DNA of 64,000 bases. It comes from Crambe crambe. Its lineage: Eukaryota > Porifera > Demospongiae > Poecilosclerida > Crambeidae. The notes beneath the pieces were generated by a model. The model saw only the letters and a program-made list of their open reading frames with translations, did not search any database and was not told the DNA's origin. A program made the translations under genes and the position numbers. The stretch lies in NCBI GenBank assembly GCA_963924555.1, contig OZ004583.1, positions 2,141,501 through 2,205,500 of the forward strand, read 5' to 3'. Shown one piece after another: positions 58,863 to 64,000 of the stretch (positions within the stretch are counted from its first letter, which is position 1; each line of letters starts with the position of its first letter).

Positions 58863-59112
58863 AGATCTAATTGATTTTCTGTTGCTCGGGCTGCTGAGTG
58901 CAAAAAAGTGACCCGGGTGGCCGAAAAAAATTTTTTTTTTCACATCAGAAGATCAATAAAATTGAGCTTACAAAGCTAAAAAATTAATTATTTTACAGCC
59001 AAATTGAGCCGATAGTGGCTAAGTTAATGATATTCATGATAGAAATTTTTATTTCAGTTTGACTAAAAATGGACCCGGGTGGGCCCGAGCAACAGAAAAT
59101 CTATTAGGTCTG
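58863..59112. mobile_element. About 250-bp inverted-repeat insertion
   Basis: GATTTTCTGTTGCTCGGGC near the left end is mirrored by GCCCGAGCAACAGAAAATC near the right end, with AGATC/AGACC-like outer words. The stretch is absent from the matching place in block V copy 1 (around 47627), which makes a second insertion likely. Confidence 0.65.
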
Positions 59113-59295
59113 GCCTTATGAATAAGGCTGGCATTTTCTGATATGATCAAAAAATTAGAGCTAGCTATAGCTGCTTATCAAGTTAGTGGTGAACCCATAA
59201 TAGAGACTGACTCATAGCTAGAATATACTCACATCTACCCTAGCAATGTCATTGCAGTGGAGTAGGAATAGGGCTAGTGCCCCCAATTGGAGGGG

Positions 59296-59300
<5 letters not shown>

Positions 59301-59334
<34 letters not shown>
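59301..59334. repeat. Homopolymer C34
   Basis: Thirty-four C, the counterpart of the C31 tract at 47772. Confidence 0.95.
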
Positions 59335-59337
<3 letters not shown>

Positions 59338-59883
59338 AAGATCTTTTAAAAATACAGCCAGTATAATCGTGACCGATATCTGAATAAAAAAAGCACAGGG
59401 AATCAATGATGCTAACTACAAGATGGAGTAAAAAGTGAATAGATATATATCCAAGGTTATTTTTAGATGAAATCTTAGCTACATTAGACAGAAATCAAGC
59501 AAGCATGAAAGCTATATCACGTAAGATCATGACTCCTATGCTTTCTTTTTCCACACATTAGTTCTAGCTACATAACCCAGAGCAATATTTTCAGCATTCT
59601 AGCTAGCTATAACATTTCCACATATTAATTAATAAACTTGTTTTTCCCTATTGGTCAGGCCTGACCTGTTCCACTGCCTAGGCTTATATCCCAAGTGATC
59701 ATTCCAAGTGATCATTCCTGTTGTGATGCAGTGATATGCCAGTTACCGACGCTTTATTCAGGTGATCACATACTCGATGTGTGGAGTAATGTATATAGCT
59801 AGCTAGCTAGCTAGTGGCACAGTCAGTTCTGGACTTTTATTGAATTTTTTTTCATGCATGATGATGGAAACCCCCACTACCTT

Positions 59884-59890
59884 CCCCCCC

Positions 59891-59911
<21 letters not shown>
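59884..59911. repeat. Homopolymer C28 followed by A11
   Basis: A C run followed directly by a run of A; absent from the matching position of block V copy 1. Confidence 0.9.
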
Positions 59912-59921
<10 letters not shown>

Positions 59922-60274
59922 AATGTGCATAGCCAGACCCTTTACAGGAGTTCATCCATTACTATGTAAGTCCAGGCAGGGGTTTATTTATTAAATGGAT
60001 TGGGTTCCTCATCATAATTGTGGGGTTCCATTATATAATAATATTATATTAAAATAGCCATGGTTGATAGTAGATTTCATTAACATAGTATAGTACAGTG
60101 GGGAAGGATTATATCTATAGGGAATATTGACTGAAGACCTTTTACCACGACATTCACAAGCGGTGTTATCACTTTTTTCCACAGACACCTTCAATTAATT
60201 AACTATTGTAATTGCATAATAATAATTCTTTTTACATAATAAAATAATTATTTTAACAGCATGTGTGTAGCATA

Positions 60275-60810
60275 TTAAAATATTTGGAGTCTGTTATTAT
60301 AACTATCACAAACGTACAAAAAATCTTTATCAACATTCACTCCATAGAGATACTTGAATTCGCCATCATTACTACCCCACTGTCCAAATGAGGTCACGTG
60401 ATCCCCCTTGGTGGTGTATACTTCTATATTGTGCTTTCCCTTGTTGGCAACATGAACATATTCATCAGTTAAGCACACTCCATAGGGTTCCCTCAGCTTT
60501 TTTTCACCGAATGAGTGGAGGACTTTACCTCTATTACTGAGGACTTGAATGCAAGGAGTCGTATCGATGACACTGACATACAGGTTATCAGAAGATATTC
60601 GATTGAATGTTTGTGTGCCTTCTTGACGAGAAACGACCCTAACGTACTCCAGTTCTGTAGTGTATACCTTAATTGATAGTAGCTACCATGATTATTCTGT
60701 TCAGTCACCATGACTTCATCTCCAATCACCTTCAAACCTAGATGTCCATATTGTTGTCCAACTTGTTTTGCAGTGACTTTGGTTATGTTTTTATCTGACT
60801 TGTAAATTGT
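60275..60810 (-). pseudogene. TRIM-NHL D, 3' fragment
   Basis: Only the distal NHL repeats remain (VEVYTTKGDHVTSFGQW, VCDSYNNRLQIF). The first frame (60478-60275) lacks a residue next to KDFLYV, and the second (60735-60493) is out of frame. The similarity stops near 60810 within the SDKNLTIIT-equivalent. It is closest to TRIM-NHL C, as expected from the block duplication. Confidence 0.85.
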
Positions 60811-60850
60811 ATATCAGAGAGTGCGCTAGCACTCTCTAAGTAGGGATGGC

Positions 60851-60863
60851 GGGTCAAAGGTCA
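60851..60863 (+). promoter_or_regulatory. DR1-like site
   Basis: GGGTCAAAGGTCA, one base from the DR1 consensus, just beyond the TRIM-NHL D breakpoint. Function is not shown. Confidence 0.3.
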
Positions 60864-61043
60864 TAAGACTGTATAAACTAAAAACTCTTCTTTCTCTTCT
60901 ACCCTTACTCTACAGGTTCTCAGAAGGCTACAGTGAATTATTACATCTACAAAGAAGAGAGGAGAATGTTCAAAGACCAAAAATTCATTCGCTAACATGA
61001 GAAAAAAACGATGTCTAAAATTGACTTTTGTTCTTTTTCTTTA

Positions 61044-61095
61044 TAATAATAATAATAATAATAATAATTGGCGAGCGAGCGAAGCGAGCGAAGCC
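61044..61095. repeat. (AAT)n run followed by GCGAGCGAAGC repeat
   Basis: An AAT trinucleotide run is followed by a short GCGAGCGAGCGAAGCGAGCG stretch. The latter is a compact CG-rich word in an AT-rich area, typical of dispersed repeat edges. Confidence 0.7.
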
Positions 61096-61149
61096 CCACA
61101 CTAATTGGTCAAAATGGAAAATTGCGATATTTATATGTTACACCATAGA

Positions 61150-62237
61150 TATAAGATGTTTACGGGATTGGAAACGGATCACGTGCTCTCGTTAGCAACT
61201 AACAACCGAGGCGCGTTGACAGCTGAATGACATAGCACTTTTGTCAAAGTTGCTGTTCTGACAAGATCCGTGAGGTAAGACTTACGCCAATGATACTATA
61301 ATACACTAGGGCATAGATTTACTGTATGAAATAAATTTTAGCTCAGATTTTCAAGTTTATTCCTACAAATACTACTGTGGTGGTTAATGGGACTGTAATC
61401 CCTCTCACGCTTGATGGAATCAATTGCTGTTGCCCATTTTCTGATCAAAAGGCATGTAAACTTTAGCTACATGGAATAGTAATGTTAGTTTTTGTATTAG
61501 CTGATGTATATTGTCTCTAGCATTTGCAAGTGGTGCTAAAACTGTAATCCCTCTCCCAAGAAATAGATTAACAATATTGCAACTGTATTAGTTATTTCAG
61601 GGAAAGGATAGAACAGTAAATGGAATTGGTGCATTCGTTTTCTATACAATAGTCATCCTATGGAGATGGCAAGTTTACTATATTTCCCCCCTAATATCCA
61701 TAGGGTCCACAGGACAGCTGACTGAGCCGAATTCTTGAGGTGGATGGTGTCAAAACCCAACAGCCAAAAGCTGAAAGTATTGCAATAATGTTGATGAGGG
61801 AGAACTGAGCAGAAACTGGCGGATAACTTTGGGGCAAAATTATCTAGCTATGATAATAATGAATTTATGTCTAATTTTAATACCAAAAGTCATTCTGGCC
61901 TTTCTTTCAAATCAATCACATAAAATTAATGTATAATGAGCAATGATAGGTACTCATAGTTATAATTACAAGGAAAAAAGTTATGAATAATTAATAACTT
62001 CCTTCCTCAGACTCTCCAACTTCAACTCTCTGACTCTTCACTTCTTCAATACCTTCCCCTTAGCTTACTTGTACTATTCTGTGAGCTGTAGGGGCAGAAT
62101 ATCATTTTAACTGCCTTGAAAGGAGTGAATATTGACAACGATTAATATAATTAATGCTGCATGCGCGTGCGCATCTGTCAACGCGCCACGGTTGTGCAGT
62201 TCATTGGGCGTTTCCAATCCCGTAAAACCTCTTATAT
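61150..62237. mobile_element. 1.1-kb inverted-repeat element X
   Basis: The left arm around 61150-61222 (GTTTACGGGATTGGAAACG, GGCGCGTTGACAG) is mirrored at 62175-62237 (CTGTCAACGCGCC, CGTTTCCAATCCCGTAAAA). No transposase is visible between them. Confidence 0.6.
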
Positions 62238-63818
62238 CGGGTGTGTATAAACTTCGGACCATATCGGGTGTGTATAAACTTCGGACCGGACCGGACCAAC
62301 GGACCGTGACCGATCTGCGTGCGCGGAGCGAGGCGGACCATGATTTGCCCGCTGCTGTTCTTTTTTGCCAGCTAAAGGATGGAAGCAATGAAGAACTAAA
62401 GTTTACTGATGTTTTGAAGTATTTTAAGCAAAATACAAATCTTAACCCCACCTATCCTCCTAGGAATGCAAACCTCCTAGGAATGCAAATGGTCGAGAAG
62501 TAAATCTTTACTTAATCCAGTTTTTTTGAAGTGAGCTTCCTTAACTTCTTTTCATACCACCATACTTATTCTGTAGATGACGATGGTTATCACTTGTACC
62601 AGAATGGGACCAAATTGATTCCTAGCGGTGATCTAAAATTTATTTTTCAATCGTTTTTCCCTCACGAAGAGATCTGAGATTTAAGCATCATGCCACATTT
62701 ACTTTTGGATTCTACCAAGTTTTAACTACATAGGAGATGAAAGTGTTGCTATAAACTTTCCTCATGGACATTCCAAGTCTGAAAACTGCATATTTCATCA
62801 GCTAATGTCCCTCTGTTCTGCTTCTGTTCCTCTAATGTGTATAAGAATTCTATTTTGTCCTTTATCAAAGATTTGTCCTCTTTTGGAGTCTCCTTTATTG
62901 AGGTTCCAAGATAGTTTGCTTTTGCCTTTCACTCATACAATGTCCATGCATACATACGTAGGTCAATGTTCTCAAATACAAAAAGAGTACCAATCAACAG
63001 AGGTGCACACTGGTGTCTAGCTATTGTAGACACTATACTATGCAGGAATTGCGTTACTATGACTCCGAATACATCAGATACTTGGAAACAATCAGGTATA
63101 GCTAAACATATACGTTATTATTACAACATTGAGTTTCATTGTCTGCTTTTCTGATTCAGAAATTACCTAAGCAAGGCAAATCCCAATGTAGACTTCTCCA
63201 GAAGATGCTATGCCCAAAAGTATTAAGAATTTATTCAAGTTATTTATTATATTTTTGTTATTAGGATAATACCTATATGCAAACAAATGGTTATGACTGT
63301 GGTGTATTCACATGCATGGTAAAAATACTTCAATTAATATCAATATAAAACTAGCTAATTTTTTTTGTATAGTATGCAAGATATCAAGTGTTTTATCAGC
63401 CTTTTTCTTTCAGTCAGGTCAGATATACCATAATGTTGTGTTTTTTTGTTTTTTAGTTATTCCTTCCCTGCAGGATCTAGGAACACAAAGAATATCAGAA
63501 AAATAATGATTTTAGAGTTAAAAGAACAATCATTAATTGACTAACTAAAATAGCCTATAGTCAATGTTCTAGAAAAATTAATAGTGAACCAGATGCAAGT
63601 GGTCTATCAGACTAGCTAGCTACCAATATTTAGACAAATATAACAGTTTAGCTAGCTAGCTATCTAACTGGGCTTCTAGGCATGAGGTATGAATTATCAT
63701 TTGCTCAGGTAGCTACATTCTTCAGCGCAGCGCAATGGTCCGTCTTGCTCCGCCCACGCAGATCGTACACGGTCCGTGGGTCCGGTCCGGTCCGAAGTTT
63801 ATACACACCCCTTATATC
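62231..63818. mobile_element. 1.6-kb inverted-repeat element Y
   Basis: The left arm (62231-62340) and right arm (63731-63818) are reverse complements (shared TATAAACTTCGGACCGGACC and CGATCTGCGTG). The left tip carries a perfect 27-bp tandem duplication (62234-62260 and 62261-62287). The interior holds protease remnants. Confidence 0.7.
62960..63320 (+). pseudogene. Ulp1-type (C48) cysteine protease remnant inside element Y
   Basis: Pieces in different frames spell the family's landmarks in order: VPINRGAHWCLAIVD (the catalytic His in HW), then ELRYYDSEYIRYLETI (the strand with YYDS), then TYMQTNGYDCGVFTCM (the oxyanion Gln region and catalytic Cys in DCG). Ulp1/SENP proteases cleave SUMO-like proteins and occur as passengers or parts of several DNA transposons. 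Frames change between the pieces (either introns or lesions), and an in-frame stop precedes the last piece, so it is probably inactive. Confidence 0.6.
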
Positions 63819-63844
63819 TATGGTTACACGTACGTCACTCAAAA

Positions 63845-63868
63845 TGCGCATGCGCTTACGCATGCGCA
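63845..63868. promoter_or_regulatory. Paired NRF1-type palindromes
   Basis: GCGCATGCGC (63846-63855, an exact core of the NRF1 consensus) followed four bases later by CGCATGCGCA (63859-63868). They lie about 80-100 bp upstream of the ATG at 63949. Confidence 0.65.
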
Positions 63869-63948
63869 TGAAATAGCTACTAAGCAACGTCATAATAAGC
63901 AATCATTTTCGTTAAGCTTGAAGTTGAAACACTATTGTAGCGAGTATT

Positions 63949-64000
63949 ATGGAACCCAGAGAACCAGAAAACAAGCGAAGGAGGGCCCCAGAACACCCTC
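63949..64000 (+). CDS. Possible start of a gene running off the right edge
   Basis: ATG at 63949 opens a frame (MEPREPENKRRRAPEHP) to the end of the window. It is basic and Pro/Glu-rich. Support is only the open frame, the CG-rich upstream region and the paired NRF1-type sites. It is too short to identify. Confidence 0.3.
   Translation, partial: MEPREPENKRRRAPEHP

Larger units (their letters stand above)
58228..60700. repeat. Segmental duplication block V, copy 2
   Basis: Collinear with 47296-49440. Differences include the 212-bp MITE at 58242, an extra stretch at 58860-59110 bounded by inverted AGATCTAATTGATTTTCTGTTGCTCGGGC-like ends (itself probably an insertion), and a second C tract at 59884-59911. 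Confidence 0.85.

Overview
The window is animal nuclear DNA, most likely from a sponge (a demosponge such as Amphimedon; this is an inference). The evidence is AT-rich intergenic DNA full of AGCTAGCT-type words, short introns with GT-AG borders, clear metazoan-only orthologues (nibrin, KDM5, NRF1), and lineage-expanded TRIM-NHL and kinase-Kelch genes. I rebuilt exons by hand from open frames, splice borders and intron phase. Three large genes close exactly: the summed exon lengths are divisible by three and there is no internal stop.

Left part (1-31 kb, ordinary conserved genes). On the minus strand lie the 3' exons of a death-domain gene (1-1.5 kb, running off the left edge), a coiled-coil protein (1.9-2.9 kb) and nibrin/NBN (3.1-12.5 kb, 13 exons, 1110 aa). 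Nibrin's largest visible intron (about 3.3 kb) contains an intronless multi-pass membrane protein gene on the opposite strand. Nibrin is head to head with a KDM5/JARID1 histone demethylase (13.0-26.2 kb, plus strand, 25 exons, 1747 aa); 484 bp separate the two ATGs. Then, on the minus strand, come a small SMKR1-like lysine-rich protein (26.6-27.0 kb) and nuclear respiratory factor 1, NRF1 (27.4-30.6 kb, 3 exons, 817 aa).

Middle and right part (30.6-61 kb, duplicated accessory genes). A cassette made of a protein kinase fused to a coiled coil and Kelch repeats, followed upstream by a single-exon TRIM-NHL ubiquitin ligase gene, is present three times: copy 1 (complete kinase-Kelch, TRIM reduced to a stub), copy 2 (both complete), copy 3 (kinase cut to its N-terminal part and joined to a TRIM stub, plus one complete TRIM). 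A second duplicated block (47.3-50.4 and 58.2-60.8 kb) carries decayed TRIM-NHL copies. Between them sit a decayed P-element-like transposon with a convergent second ORF (42.7-47.1 kb) and a 2.9-kb giant inverted repeat (50.45-53.38 kb).

Right end (61-64 kb). Nested inverted-repeat elements are present, one holding remnants of a Ulp1-type (C48) cysteine protease. They are followed by two NRF1-type palindromes and the possible first exon of another plus-strand gene that runs off the window.

The conserved genes touch DNA break sensing (NBN), H3K4 demethylation (KDM5) and an NRF1 regulator whose own binding motif occurs in the NBN/KDM5 shared promoter. The duplicated kinase-Kelch/TRIM-NHL cassette is the best candidate for a little-described system.
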